Below, piece after piece: positions 29,803 through 38,424 of a stretch of 64,000 bases of DNA. The notes beneath the pieces were generated by a model. It saw nothing but the letters and a program-made list of their open reading frames with translations, searched no databases and was not told the DNA's origin. Source of the stretch: Deinococcus radiophilus (GTDB lineage Bacteria > Deinococcota > Deinococci > Deinococcales > Deinococcaceae); contig NZ_CP086382.1 of the NCBI RefSeq assembly GCF_020889625.1, positions 124,001 to 188,000 of the forward strand, given 5' to 3'. A program made the translations under genes and the position numbers. The stretch's first letter is position 1. The number at the start of each line of letters is the position of its first letter.

Positions 29803-30761
29803 AACTTGCACCTTGCATAGCTGAGCGAATAGCCGTGCTGGAGAAGAAATTCTCGTTCTTTTTGGAGCTGACTCAGAAGATGGTTGAGCCTGACTACGGG
29901 GAACAGGGTGTAGAGGGCCAGGCGTGCCGCCTCTTTCAAGGTCATCCCTTCTGAGCGATGCAGTATGGTCAGGGTGAAGGCCAGGAAGACCATCAGAATC
30001 CAGCGGTCCAGACCCCTGGCAGTTCGCAGCGCGAACTGCGCCAACCCAAACTGGTGCTTACCTTCCTTGAAAAAGGACTCCAATGTCCAGCGCCGCCCAC
30101 CCTCAGCAACGATCTCGTCCCCCTCCAACAGTTCAGACGACACCGCGAAGAATTCACGGTCCCCACGGTCTACTCTCCCCAGAGACAGCGTTTCCAGAGA
30201 CCAGTTGGCCAAGTTGACATAGCCTCCATGCGGACAGTCCGCTACCGTCACCCGCCCAGGATGGTCCGTGCGCCGGTTGCTCCTCACACCCACCACGAAC
30301 TCGAAATCGAGGTGCCGCACGCCTTCCAGAAAAACAGCGGCTTCAAAGCCGCTGTCCGCTAGGACACGTACCCGGAAACGTTTCTTGATGAAGTCCGGCA
30401 CCTCTTCCAGTAGGTCGAGCGCCAGAGTGACGGGCGTGCTGGTGTGCTTGCCCTGGTACACCCGGTAGGAAATGGGGAACTTCAGTTCCCCATACTCGGC
30501 GAACAAGACCACCAAATGAATGCCGTGCCTGCCGTTGTAGACGCTGACGTAGGGCAGTTGAGTCCCCACCTTTTCCACCGTGGTCAGGTCCACACTGAGA
30601 CGCAGACGAGGTCTGCGTTTGTGGCGAGCCGCCTCCAGCAAGATGCGCCAATGGAAGTCCTGCATCTCGTCCCAGCAACGGTCTGAATCCCAGTCGTAGA
30701 CATTGAAAAAGCGACTCAGTGCGCTGGGACTGACTCCTTCAGCTTGGCTGAATTTGGTCTT
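29799..30761 (-). pseudogene. IS4-family transposase, 5'-truncated by the adjacent IS3 element
   Basis: DDE transposase remnant with VDLTTVEK (first Asp), [13 protein letters not shown] (second Asp) and [17 protein letters not shown] (Glu with downstream Lys), ending [10 protein letters not shown]. The frame runs on into the IS3 element (to 30878), but the IS4-like sequence begins only at the junction (30761). The usual N-terminal region, roughly 50 residues or more, is missing. No matching piece of the element is seen on the far side of the IS3 copy, so part of it was deleted. Confidence 0.8.
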
Positions 30762-30768
30762 TGGACTG

Positions 30769-31602
30769 TCAAGGGTTTGATAGAAGTTCAGTTCGAGCGT
30801 AAAAGGCTTCTTCGAAGGCCACTGGTGACTGATAGCCAAGGGCTGAATGACGACGTATACGGTTGTAGAACACTTCAATCCACTCGAACACCTCTGTTTT
30901 CGTCTGGGCGCGGGTTCCCCGCGCTTTTCTCAAGTCCAATTCCAGCTTCAAAGTGCTGAAAAAGCTTTCCTGTACAGCGTTATCCCAGCAGTCCCCTTTC
31001 CTACTCATACGCTGCACGGCTCCCAGCCGCTCTAATGCCTGACGGTAAGCCTCACTGGCATACTGGCTCCCTCTATCTGAGTGATGCAGCACGCCACCCA
31101 CAGGCCCACGGCTCTCAAATGCCATATTCAGGGCGCTCATGACCAAGGTGGCCTCAAGGTGACTTTCCATAGCCCAGCCCACAATCCGTCTAGAGAACAA
31201 GTCCATCACGGTAGCCAGGTAGAGCCAGCCATCTGTGCAGGGGATATAGGTGATATCTGTCACCCATTTTTGGTTGGGCGCGGTCGCCGTAAAATCCCTG
31301 TCCAACAAGTTTTCTGCCACAGGGTGAGCGTGGTTTGAGTTCGTGGTTTTGCGAGTCGGTTTCTTATAGCGAACCTCAAGGTTCGCTTCGCGCATCAGCC
31401 GTCCAATACGGTGCCGACTGACTTGAAATCCTTCTCCTGCCAAATCTTCTTTCAGGCGAATCGTGCCGTAGGTTCGGTGGCTTCGCTCGTGAAAATACTT
31501 GATTTTCTCGGTCAGTACCTCATCCTCTAGGCTACGTCTACTCTGTGGTCTCGTCCGCCAGGCGTAATAGCCGCTGACACTGACCTCCAACACACGGCAC
31601 AT
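30769..31602 (-). CDS. IS3-family transposase OrfB
   Basis: Integrase-like DDE subunit. WVTDITYIP (D), [11 protein letters not shown] (D) and [13 protein letters not shown] (E) are intact, so it looks active. Read by -1 frameshift from orfA it gains the usual lead-in ending [17 protein letters not shown]. The N-terminal [15 protein letters not shown] is the standard OrfB start. Confidence 0.9.
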   Translation of the reverse strand: MCRVLEVSVSGYYAWRTRPQSRRSLEDEVLTEKIKYFHERSHRTYGTIRLKEDLAGEGFQVSRHRIGRLMREANLEVRYKKPTRKTTNSNHAHPVAENLLDRDFTATAPNQKWVTDITYIPCTDGWLYLATVMDLFSRRIVGWAMESHLEATLVMSALNMAFESRGPVGGVLHHSDRGSQYASEAYRQALERLGAVQRMSRKGDCWDNAVQESFFSTLKLELDLRKARGTRAQTKTEVFEWIEVFYNRIRRHSALGYQSPVAFEEAFYARTELLSNP

Positions 31603-31649
31603 CAGGGCAATAGGAAACTCTCCTTGGTGGTCATGGATGAATTGGAAGG

Positions 31650-31958
31650 TTAAATCTGCCTGGCGAAGTACCCCAGCGCCTTTTTTAGGATATCCCGCTC
31701 CTGACGGGCAATTTCGAGTTCTTTGCGGAGTTCACGTAGTTCGGCTTCTTGGGCACTGAGCGCGGCTTTGCCGCGCCCAGTGAAGACTGGACGACCTACC
31801 TGTTCGTGCTGTTCTTGCTGCTTTTTCCAGCGAACCAGATAGTGGGCAGGTACACCGAGGTTCCGGGCGATTTCAGCGCAGCTTTTTCCGCTGGTGCGAA
31901 CGAGTTGAACGGCTTCCTGTTTGAACTGGGCGGAATACACTTGCTTGGGGGTAGGCAT
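31650..31958 (-). CDS. IS3-family transposase OrfA
   Basis: Helix-turn-helix DNA-binding subunit (MPTPKQVYSAQFKQEAVQLV) with a C-terminal leucine-zipper-like region EAELRELRKELEIARQERDI. ATG at 31958 is preferred; a further in-frame Met lies 12 bases upstream. It provides the N-terminal part of the OrfAB fusion transposase. Confidence 0.88.
   Translation of the reverse strand: MPTPKQVYSAQFKQEAVQLVRTSGKSCAEIARNLGVPAHYLVRWKKQQEQHEQVGRPVFTGRGKAALSAQEAELRELRKELEIARQERDILKKALGYFARQI
31680..31686 (-). other. Programmed -1 frameshift site of IS3 copy 1
   Basis: On the minus strand the heptamer A-AAA-AAG is in the correct phase for orfA (CTA AAA AAG). A -1 slip joins orfA to the open frame of orfB. 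Confidence 0.8.
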
Positions 31959-32033
31959 GATGCCCTCCATTGTGAAGTCTCTTGAACCTGACTTTCACCA
32001 AAGCCTAGCAAGTCCAGTTTGCCTCAGAATATT

Positions 32034-32252
32034 ATTCGCAGTAAGGGATGGATCAATCTGGGCGACGGTATGGCAACTCTGTGGAATCACACCGGCCAGC
32101 AGCTCGCACTCGAACAGGCCGGCACCTGGCAAGATCCATCCCAAGCGTTCAGCGAAATCGTGTTTATCGGGCAGGGGATGGACCCAGCGGCCCTAGACAC
32201 TCTGCTGCGTGGAGCTTCCCAGCGGCGAGTCAGCCCGGCCGCATTCCGGTAA
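32034..32252 (+). pseudogene. C-terminal remnant of a CobW/ZigA-family GTPase
   Basis: Only the last about 70 residues survive: [23 protein letters not shown] and [11 protein letters not shown] match the CobW C-terminal domain of zinc/metal-chaperone GTPases. The N-terminal GTPase domain with Walker motifs is absent; the remnant begins 17 bases from the right end of IS3 copy 1. The likely history is IS insertion followed by deletion of the upstream part of the gene. Confidence 0.7.
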
Positions 32253-32643
32253 CGGTTGTGGCAACTTATTGATAAGTAGGTCGTTGAGGGGCCGTCGACC
32301 ATTCAGCGTGAGTCGGTCATTGGGCCGGGTCGGCCAGAGGGTAACCTTATCTTCAGCGTACAGGGTGCGCCGGGCTTCGTAGAGGCCGGTCGACCAGATT
32401 CATGCGGGTGAACCGATCGACGCTGAGCTTCTTGGGGAGCGAGCCTTGCAGCGCACGCTCAATAAGATTGAGGAGGGTGGCCTGCTGCTGGCGGCTGACC
32501 TGCAACACTTCCAGCATCCGGATGACGGCGGGCAGGGGCATGATGAGCCGCTGGGCCGTCTCAGGGTCATGCAGGTCTGGAAAGTGCTGCTTGGGCGGCT
32601 CGGCGGCGGCAGGAACGAAAGTGGCGCGTGCCATGAAACTCAT
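32193..32643 (-). pseudogene. Frameshifted MbcA/ParS/Xre-like antitoxin gene
   Basis: From ATG 32643 (or 32634) the first frame gives a helical N-terminal part (LPAVIRMLEVLQVSRQQQ to SVDRFTRMNL). The rest of the family pattern continues in another frame from 32390: TGLYEARRTLYAEDKV, LWPTRPN, NGRRPLNDLL, ending at TAG 32193-32195. Removing four bases at the GGTCGACC junction (near 32390-32397) would restore one continuous protein. No RES toxin gene accompanies it. The 3' end overlaps the CobW remnant on the other strand. Confidence 0.55.
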
Positions 32644-32973
32644 TTCTAGGTCAACCCATATCACTGCCGGATTTTTATACGTCCAGAGCAGGTGAGGTGA
32701 TCTAGCCTTCACGAGTCATCTTTCATCCCTAAAATCCCTTAGGTAAGAAGGAGCTCTGCTCATTCAAGCTACCTCTCGTTCTTGGGCGACCCTACCTCTA
32801 CCCTCGATCCATTTTGGAGGGGCCTCCTCGTCGATTCTGTGGGCCCGTATTTTGTGACAAATCTGGCAAAGGATGCCCATGCATAGACATGGACAAGACC
32901 CGGGTAGTGGTACGCGAAATCCTTCCACATCGGCCCCACTTTTTAGGAGGGTGGGGCACACTGGAGGGAAGAT

Positions 32974-33261
32974 ATGGGAAAACAGCGCAAAACTTGGTCA
33001 CCTGAACTCAAGGAGCAGCTTGTTCTGGCTGTCCTGAGCGGGGAGCACACCATCGCAGAAGCTGCTCGTGAATACGAGGTCAGCGAGAGCTTGATTCACA
33101 CCTGGCGTGCCCAGTTTCTGGAAGCGGGCCGTGCCCGCCTCCAGGGAGCCAGGCCGGATGCGGCTCAAAAGAAGCTGAAGAAGGAAGTCCAGCAGCTCAA
33201 GGCCATCATTGCGGATAAGGAATTGTCGCTCTACATCGCAAAAAAAATCCGGGGTCTCTGA
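32974..33261 (+). CDS. IS3-family transposase OrfA (copy 2)
   Basis: 95-aa helix-turn-helix protein (SGEHTIAEAAREYEVSESL, then HTWRAQFLEAGRARL) with a C-terminal coiled-coil (KKLKKEVQQLKAIIADKEL). The stop lies just past an A8 run (33240-33247) where a -1 slip gives access to the orfB frame. Confidence 0.88.
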   Translation: MGKQRKTWSPELKEQLVLAVLSGEHTIAEAAREYEVSESLIHTWRAQFLEAGRARLQGARPDAAQKKLKKEVQQLKAIIADKELSLYIAKKIRGL

Positions 33262-34133
33262 GCGTAGATGAACTCCTGGCGTGCTATCAGGAGTTGCTCA
33301 GAGACCACCCGAAGCTCAGCCTCAGTCAATTTGCGGCTGAGGTTGAGCGTCCATATCATGTCCTGCGCGATGCCCGGCAGAACGCAGAGCGTTCTGCACA
33401 GCGGACGGAGCGACGTCAGCACGTCCTGGAAGAGGTACGGCTGAAAGCCCTGGAAGAGCCACTCAGCGGCTACCGTCTGATTTATCAGGCCCTACAACAA
33501 GATGTTCTGCGGCCTGCTCCGGGCCTCCATACTGTTCGTCGCTGCATGGTGGAGTTGAAGGTGCAGCGCCCAGTTCCCAGAAAGAAGCGCCGTCTGCCGG
33601 TGTCCCCTACGCCTATCGTTCTCTGGCCAGCGGGCCGCCGAATTCAGATGGATGCCACACGGCTCAGCCTACCGGACGGGATCTGCTGGGCTTATCTTGT
33701 CCTGGACGTAGAAAGTCGCGCACTGCTGCACATTGAAGTGGTCCGGAATCTCTCTGCCAGCAGCGCGGTCACCGCGCTGCAACGAGGAGTCCATGTGCTG
33801 CACCATCTCGGCATAGACGAGCAGCTCCTGATCATGACTGATGGTGGCTCAGATTTTACGTCTGGCGCATTCCAGGCGGCCTGTCAGGAGCCGGGCAACT
33901 GGGTACGGGCCAAGGTCTCACAGAAGCGAGGAATGGGCATCCTGGAAAGGCTCAACCGGACCTTCAAATATGACGGCGTCTTCCGGGAAGAATTGACGAA
34001 TATTGCCCAGCTTCGTGCGTTCAGCACGAAGTTTAAAAACTGGTACAACTCTGGAAGGAGACATTCCAGTCTGGGGTATGCCTACCCCTGGGTTAAACTG
34101 CTGGAAGCTACGGAATCTTCGAACGTGGCTTGA
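33243..34133 (+). CDS. IS3-family transposase OrfB (copy 2, expressed by -1 frameshift)
   Basis: The orfB frame is open from the A8 slip site, reading NPGSLSVDELLACYQELL before the first internal start near 33294. Integrase core: QMDATRLSLPDG (D), IMTDGGSDFTSG (D) and GMGILERLNRTFKYD (E). The DDE residues look intact, although ILERLNRTFK is more divergent from typical IS3 than copy 1. Confidence 0.85.
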   Translation, partial: KNPGSLSVDELLACYQELLRDHPKLSLSQFAAEVERPYHVLRDARQNAERSAQRTERRQHVLEEVRLKALEEPLSGYRLIYQALQQDVLRPAPGLHTVRRCMVELKVQRPVPRKKRRLPVSPTPIVLWPAGRRIQMDATRLSLPDGICWAYLVLDVESRALLHIEVVRNLSASSAVTALQRGVHVLHHLGIDEQLLIMTDGGSDFTSGAFQAACQEPGNWVRAKVSQKRGMGILERLNRTFKYDGVFREELTNIAQLRAFSTKFKNWYNSGRRHSSLGYAYPWVKLLEATESSNVA

Positions 34134-34212
34134 AGGATTTTCCGTACCACTACCGACACCTCCGTTTCTCCCGGCCAAAGGAACCCCCACCGGGCCGGGG
34201 CGGTGGGGAAAG

Positions 34213-34237
34213 GAAAAACCCCGCTCAGAGGCGGGGT
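34213..34237 (-). terminator. Terminator downstream of the split epimerase gene
   Basis: On the minus strand ACCCCGC and GCGGGGT (34231-34237, 34218-34224) form a 7-bp GC stem followed by TTTTT. It lies 25 bp beyond the epimerase stop. Confidence 0.8.
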
Positions 34238-34261
34238 GGAAGAATCGCTTACGGGCGCTAC

Positions 34262-35030
34262 TTACTTAACGTAGCTTGACCAGCGAGTCTCATACAACTT
34301 AAGCGACCCTTTCCCTGTGGCTTCGTAAAGGGCGTGTAGCAGGTAAATATGAGCTGCATGATAGCGGGGAGCCACATGTGGGCCTTCCAGCTTCAGGGTG
34401 ATGTGGGCCAAATCGTAGCTGGTGAAGCCGCCGATATCGTACAGCGGCAGCAGGTGATTCATGGCCTCTAGGCTGTTATCCAGCATTCGCTGGGCATCTT
34501 GCCTGGTGGTCGCTTCTGGAGCAGTCACCGACAAATCGTACAGTCCTAACATGGCAAACAGCGCCCCGTTTAGAGTGTACGTGCTGGGTTGGTTGGGGTA
34601 TTCATCGGGGATGCCCAGTGCCGCCAGGCGTGGCGAGATAGCCTTGAGACTTGCCCAGGTGCCACCTTCTTCCACAGGCTTTTTCATGAACTTCAGCGCC
34701 CGTGCGGCTGCGGCTGCATACCGTTCGTCGTCGGTGAGTTTATAGGCACGTACCCATACACTGATGGCCTGACCTTGCGCCATGCCGCTCACCCAGCCAG
34801 GCTCCAGCATCTGCTTGGTGGCGTAATACCGGTAAGCAAAGGGGTAGCGGAGGGCACCCTCTTGATCTTGCATGGTCAGCAGGGCGTCTGCGTGAGCCAA
34901 GAATTTGCTGCGATCCAGAGAGTTGTTGGTCTTGAGGAAGCGCCCGTAATGACTCAGACCATACTGAGCCACCGTGACTGGGTTGAGATAGTGAGGGTGC
35001 CCCAAAAGCGGTACCAGTCGTTTTGCGAAA
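34262..35030 (-). pseudogene. D-glucuronyl C5-epimerase, C-terminal fragment (split by an IS)
   Basis: Carries the C-terminal domain of glucuronyl C5-epimerases, which convert glucuronate to iduronate in polysaccharides: YLNPVTVAQYGLSHY, WVSGMAQGQAISVWVRAY and HITLKLEGPHVAPRYHAAHI. A TTG at 35005 could start a 247-aa product, but the conserved frame continues upstream (FRKRLVPLLGHPHYLNP) right up to the IS407-type element. The missing N-terminus, with a lipobox, appears on the other side of that element at 36179-36292. Confidence 0.72.
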
Positions 35031-35041
35031 CTCAGCTTACC

Positions 35042-35896
35042 TCAGCCCGCCTGCAACAGGCGGGCAAATTCGTTCGGAGTCTGTCCATTCAGTGAAGTGT
35101 GTGGCCTGACATCGTTGTAGTCCTCACGCCAGCGGCGAAGAATCAGACGGGCCTGATCCAGATTCTGAAACCAGTGGAGGTTCAGGCATTCATCCCGAAC
35201 ACGTCCATTGAAACTTTCGATATAGGCGTTTTCGACGGGTTTTCCCGGTCGAATGAAGTGGTGCATGATGTCGCACTTATGGGTCCAGAGTTCCAGGGCT
35301 CTCCCTGTAAATTCTGGGCCATTGTCGGTCGTAATAGCCTGTGGTGCACCACGGAACCGCACCACAGCTTCCAGAGCAGTCACGACATCGTGCCCTGTGA
35401 TGGACGTTCCAGCCTGCATCACCAGGCACTCCCTGGTAAAGTCATCCACCACGTTCAGCACACGAAATCGCTGACCAGATGCGAGCTGGTCTGTCATGAA
35501 ATCCAGGCTCCAACGCTGATTAGGAGCAGAAACCTGTGGTTTCTGCTGACGCTCCCCAACATTGAGCTTCCTGCGCTCCTTCTTCCGAACGGCTAGCCCT
35601 TCGGCACGATAGATGCGGTACACACGCTTATGGTTCACGTTCAAACCTTCTCGGCCCAGCATCAGGTGAAGTCTTCGGTATCCAAAGCGTGGCCGTTCCC
35701 GTGCCAGTGCACGTAAACGTTCGACCAGAACCAGATCTTTTACTCTCTCTGGGCTTTTTCTTCTATAGGTCGTGCGCGAGAAGCCCAGGGCCCGACAGAC
35801 TCGACGTTCACTCACGGCGAAGGTGTCCTTCAGGAAGATCGCTATCTGTTTTTTGAGAGGTGTCCTCGCCTGGGACGTGGTCCCAGGCCCTACCAC
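35042..35896 (-). CDS. IS407-group transposase OrfB
   Basis: 284-aa integrase-type subunit. RWSLDFMTD (D), ITTDNGPEF (D) and ENAYIESFNGRVRDECL (E) form an intact DDE triad, and the ending HTSLNGQTPNEFARLL is typical of IS407/IS2-like elements. It overlaps orfA by 7 bp in another frame, so it is normally made as an OrfAB frameshift product. Confidence 0.9.
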   Translation of the reverse strand: MVGPGTTSQARTPLKKQIAIFLKDTFAVSERRVCRALGFSRTTYRRKSPERVKDLVLVERLRALARERPRFGYRRLHLMLGREGLNVNHKRVYRIYRAEGLAVRKKERRKLNVGERQQKPQVSAPNQRWSLDFMTDQLASGQRFRVLNVVDDFTRECLVMQAGTSITGHDVVTALEAVVRFRGAPQAITTDNGPEFTGRALELWTHKCDIMHHFIRPGKPVENAYIESFNGRVRDECLNLHWFQNLDQARLILRRWREDYNDVRPHTSLNGQTPNEFARLLQAG

Positions 35897-36156
35897 GTTC
35901 GTCCAACCACCTCTTTCAGCATGGCGTTGTCCAGCGAAAGGTCAGCAACCAGCTTTTTGAGACGCTGGTTTTCCGCCTCCAGCTGACGAAATTGACGGGC
36001 TTCGTCTTTGGTCATGCCACCGTACTTGGCTTTCCAGCGATAAATCGTCCCTGGCGCGACTCCATGAAGTCGCGCCAAATCGCTTATAGGCGTGCCCGCC
36101 TCAAGCTGTCCAAGGATGTCCAGAATATGTGCTTCGGTATACCGTTTGCCGTTCAT
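35890..36156 (-). CDS. IS407-group transposase OrfA
   Basis: 88-aa helix-turn-helix protein: MNGKRYTEAHILDILGQ, then IYRWKAKYGGM and the leucine-rich ENQRLKKLVADLSLDN. The ATG at 36156 is chosen because GGGAGG lies 3 bases upstream. Confidence 0.88.
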   Translation of the reverse strand: MNGKRYTEAHILDILGQLEAGTPISDLARLHGVAPGTIYRWKAKYGGMTKDEARQFRQLEAENQRLKKLVADLSLDNAMLKEVVGRTW

Positions 36157-36178
36157 ATGCCTCCCAGTCTGCTCCTGA

Positions 36179-36292
36179 ATTCGCAATCAGACTGGCACCG
36201 AAAACAGGGGCAAGGTCATGGAACGCTTGCACCAGATTTCGCCAGAAGTGCTCCGGGCCGGAACAGCCAGCCAAGAGAACGCCCACTAGCAC
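36179..36292 (-). pseudogene. N-terminal fragment of the split epimerase lipoprotein
   Basis: Reads GVLLAGCSGPEHFWRNLVQ onward. LLAGC is a lipobox with the lipidated cysteine at 36265, preceded by basic residues (RQKRTQTHR) in the open frame. The GTG at 36292 gives an unusually short signal, so the original start is unclear. The frame ends inside the IS407-type element; joined to 34262-35030 it would give an envelope-anchored C5-epimerase of roughly 290 residues. Confidence 0.5.
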
Positions 36293-36502
36293 GCGATGTG
36301 TCTGTGTGCGTTTCTGCCGGTGCCTGCCTCTTCCGGTTGTTCCACTTTCTCAGCAGACCCTCTGTAGATTCAAGAATAAATACAAACACCACATTTACAG
36401 CGCGCTCAACCGTAACCCAGTTCTCAATACTTGACTAAACTGGTCGGAATAGCTCAGCATAGGCGGCATCGGGCTGCGCTGGCAGCCGGAGAGGATACAA
36501 TC

Positions 36503-37465
36503 ATGAAGAACTCCCCCCTGATCCTGGCCGCTGCGCTGAGCCTGGGCCTGGCTGGTCTGGCCGCGGCCCAAAATACCCCTTTGATCATCACCCACGACGA
36601 GGGTACCGCCCAGATTGAAGCCGAGCCACAGCGCCTGCTGGTCATGGATGAAGAGGCTTTGGGCTGGCTGTATGCCCTGAACCTGGGTGACCGGGTGGTG
36701 GGCCTGGGCAGCTCCTATATCGCCCCTGACATGCTCGAAGGCGGCAATGTGCGTGCTGATGTGACGGACCGCGGCTTTTTCTCGCATGGCCGCCTGAACG
36801 ACGTCACCTATGTGGGCAGCTGGGAAGCGCCCAATTTGGAGACCATCACTGCACTGGACCCCGACCTGGTGGTCCGGCTGACCTGGGACGGCAACGAGAA
36901 CTATGACAAACTCTCAGCCGTGGCTCCGACCCTGGGCTACAAGGAAGGCGGCCCCAACTTCTGGCGCAAGGCCGTCACCGACCTGGGCGAGATCTTCGGA
37001 CGCCAGGAGCGGGCCGAGCAGATCATCGCGCTGCCCGACAACGTGAACCGCTACAACCGCAATGCGCTGGACGTGGCAGGCGTGCTGGACCGTTTTCCCA
37101 AAGTGGTCGTGGTCGCGCCTTTTCCGGGTGGCAGCAACTGGGTCTACACCAGCACCCGCTTGATTGAAGACCTGCGGGCCCTCGGCTTTGAGGACGGCAT
37201 CAGCCTGGATGACGTGACCCTGGGGGTGGGTGCCCAGGTGAGTGAAGAAGCCCTGCTGGGCTTAGGCGACGACACCCTGGTGGTCGTGTTCCCCCCTGGC
37301 GGTGAATACGACGGCTCAGACGAGTTCCTGAGCAGCGCGGTGGGTCAACGCCTGAAAGATCAGCTGGTGGTCTACAAGCCCGAGGAGTTCAGCCCCTACT
37401 CTGGTCCCCTGACCCAGGCCCGCAACTCCAACCTGGTGACCAAAGCCATTCTGGACACCTTCTGA
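36503..37465 (+). CDS. Siderophore/iron ABC transporter, substrate-binding protein
   Basis: 320 aa periplasmic protein of the FepB/FatB type. A Sec signal peptide (MKNSPLILAAALSLGLAG, cleavage likely after LAAA) is followed by a two-lobed binding fold with the expected PQRLLVMDEEALGWLYAL and LDPDLVVRLTWDG segments. GGAGAGGA precedes the ATG. First gene of a five-gene operon joined by 1-4 bp overlaps. A TTGACT at 36431 may be its -35 box, with only a weak -10. Ferric-siderophore is the likely ligand; the exact type is unknown. Confidence 0.88.
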   Translation: MKNSPLILAAALSLGLAGLAAAQNTPLIITHDEGTAQIEAEPQRLLVMDEEALGWLYALNLGDRVVGLGSSYIAPDMLEGGNVRADVTDRGFFSHGRLNDVTYVGSWEAPNLETITALDPDLVVRLTWDGNENYDKLSAVAPTLGYKEGGPNFWRKAVTDLGEIFGRQERAEQIIALPDNVNRYNRNALDVAGVLDRFPKVVVVAPFPGGSNWVYTSTRLIEDLRALGFEDGISLDDVTLGVGAQVSEEALLGLGDDTLVVVFPPGGEYDGSDEFLSSAVGQRLKDQLVVYKPEEFSPYSGPLTQARNSNLVTKAILDTF

Positions 37466-38424
37466 TGCCAGGGGGTGCGGCGCGTCTGCCGCTGTGTGCC
37501 GACGTGTCGCGCCGCAGTGGCGAGTCGCCGCACGGCTCGGCCCACCGCTGGGACACCTGCATTGCCTTCGAGTCGCCAGTGCGTGAGTGGGATGCCCTGC
37601 GCGACCTGGCACGGATGTCCGAGGTCCAGCGCCGCGCGCTGGAAGGGCTGTCCGATTGGTCCTCCCACAGCGGCCTGGGCTACGGCTGGCTGATGTTTGC
37701 CCCGGCGGATCCGGCCGCGTTTGACCCGACCCGGCGGCGCGTGCGGGTCTATACCCGTCCAGCCGGGGCGTTTGCGGAATATCGGCAGCGCGACTATCTG
37801 GCCGATGAGGACGCCCTCTGGGCGCTGTTCTTGCAGTACGCGGCCGGGGTCGGGGTGAGTCAGGCCCGGGAAATTGCACCACTACAGCTTTCCGACTGGT
37901 ATCTGTGTACCCACGGGCGGGTGGACAGTGCCTGTGGGAAATACGGCGCAGCGTTGCTGCGGCAGCTCCCTGAACACCGACTGTACCGGACCTCGCACTT
38001 TGGCGGTCATCAGTATGCGCCCACCCTGCTGGAACTTCCGGCGGGGCGTTCCTGGGGCCATCTCACGCCCGAACTGACCCGGCAACTGCTCGAACGGTCC
38101 GGCGATGGCCGCGCCCTGGCCCCCTACTACCGGGGTTGGTCGGCGTTGCCTGAAGCCGCACAGCGGGCGGACGCTGCCGCTTTCGCTCAGTACGGCTGGC
38201 GCTGGCTGGACGCTCCACGCTGCGCCGAGGTCAGCTGGGAGGGGGAGGCAGGCTTCAGCGTGCGGCTCCAAGCCGAGGCGTATGGGGCTCAGCCGTCTCT
38301 TGCACTGGAAGCCACCGGAGAACGCACCCACGTGTTGCAGCTTCCCGGCAGCTCGCACTCACCTGACCTGTTTCCGGCTCCGCAGTACCGGGTGACGCTG
38401 CGCGAAGTCCAGGAGAGCGCATGA
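37465..38424 (+). CDS. Sucrase/ferredoxin-like protein, probable siderophore reductase
   Basis: 319 aa of the Suc/Fer-like family, a thioredoxin-fold [2Fe-2S] group. CTHGRVDSACGKYGAALL (about residues 149-166) carries two cysteines of the cluster region, and HFGGHQYAPTLLELPAGRSW provides the histidines of the family. It lies between the binding protein and permease genes, overlapping both, so it probably reduces Fe(III) from the imported siderophore in the cytosol. That role is inferred from the operon, not proven for the family. Confidence 0.8.
   Translation: MPGGAARLPLCADVSRRSGESPHGSAHRWDTCIAFESPVREWDALRDLARMSEVQRRALEGLSDWSSHSGLGYGWLMFAPADPAAFDPTRRRVRVYTRPAGAFAEYRQRDYLADEDALWALFLQYAAGVGVSQAREIAPLQLSDWYLCTHGRVDSACGKYGAALLRQLPEHRLYRTSHFGGHQYAPTLLELPAGRSWGHLTPELTRQLLERSGDGRALAPYYRGWSALPEAAQRADAAAFAQYGWRWLDAPRCAEVSWEGEAGFSVRLQAEAYGAQPSLALEATGERTHVLQLPGSSHSPDLFPAPQYRVTLREVQESA

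Larger units (their letters stand above)
30762..32016 (-). mobile_element. Complete IS3-family element (copy 1)
   Basis: About 1255 bp. Imperfect terminal inverted repeats begin TGGACT (30762) and, inverted, TGGACT (32016), with further matches over about 28 bases (AGG, TTTG, CAG). It encodes orfA and orfB on the minus strand with a frameshift heptamer between them. The flanking bases do not form a target-site duplication, which fits a deletion or recombination next to the element. Confidence 0.8.
32903..34154 (+). mobile_element. Complete IS3-family element (copy 2, different type)
   Basis: About 1252 bp. Terminal inverted repeats GGTAGTGGTACG...AAATCCTTC at 32903-32925 and 34132-34154 match in about 20 of 23 positions. 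It encodes orfA and a frameshift-expressed orfB. No clear target duplication was found. The 260 bp to its left (32644-32902) hold no recognisable gene. Confidence 0.78.
35032..36178 (-). mobile_element. IS3-family element of the IS407 group
   Basis: About 1.15 kb with orfA and orfB on the minus strand. The exact ends are uncertain: both edges begin TCAG when read inward, but longer inverted repeats and a target duplication could not be defined by eye. It interrupts the epimerase lipoprotein gene in the same orientation. Confidence 0.7.

Noticed and set aside
30762..32016. Target-site duplication around IS3 copy 1
   Set aside because: Left flank (gtctt) and right flank (gtttg) do not form a convincing direct repeat.
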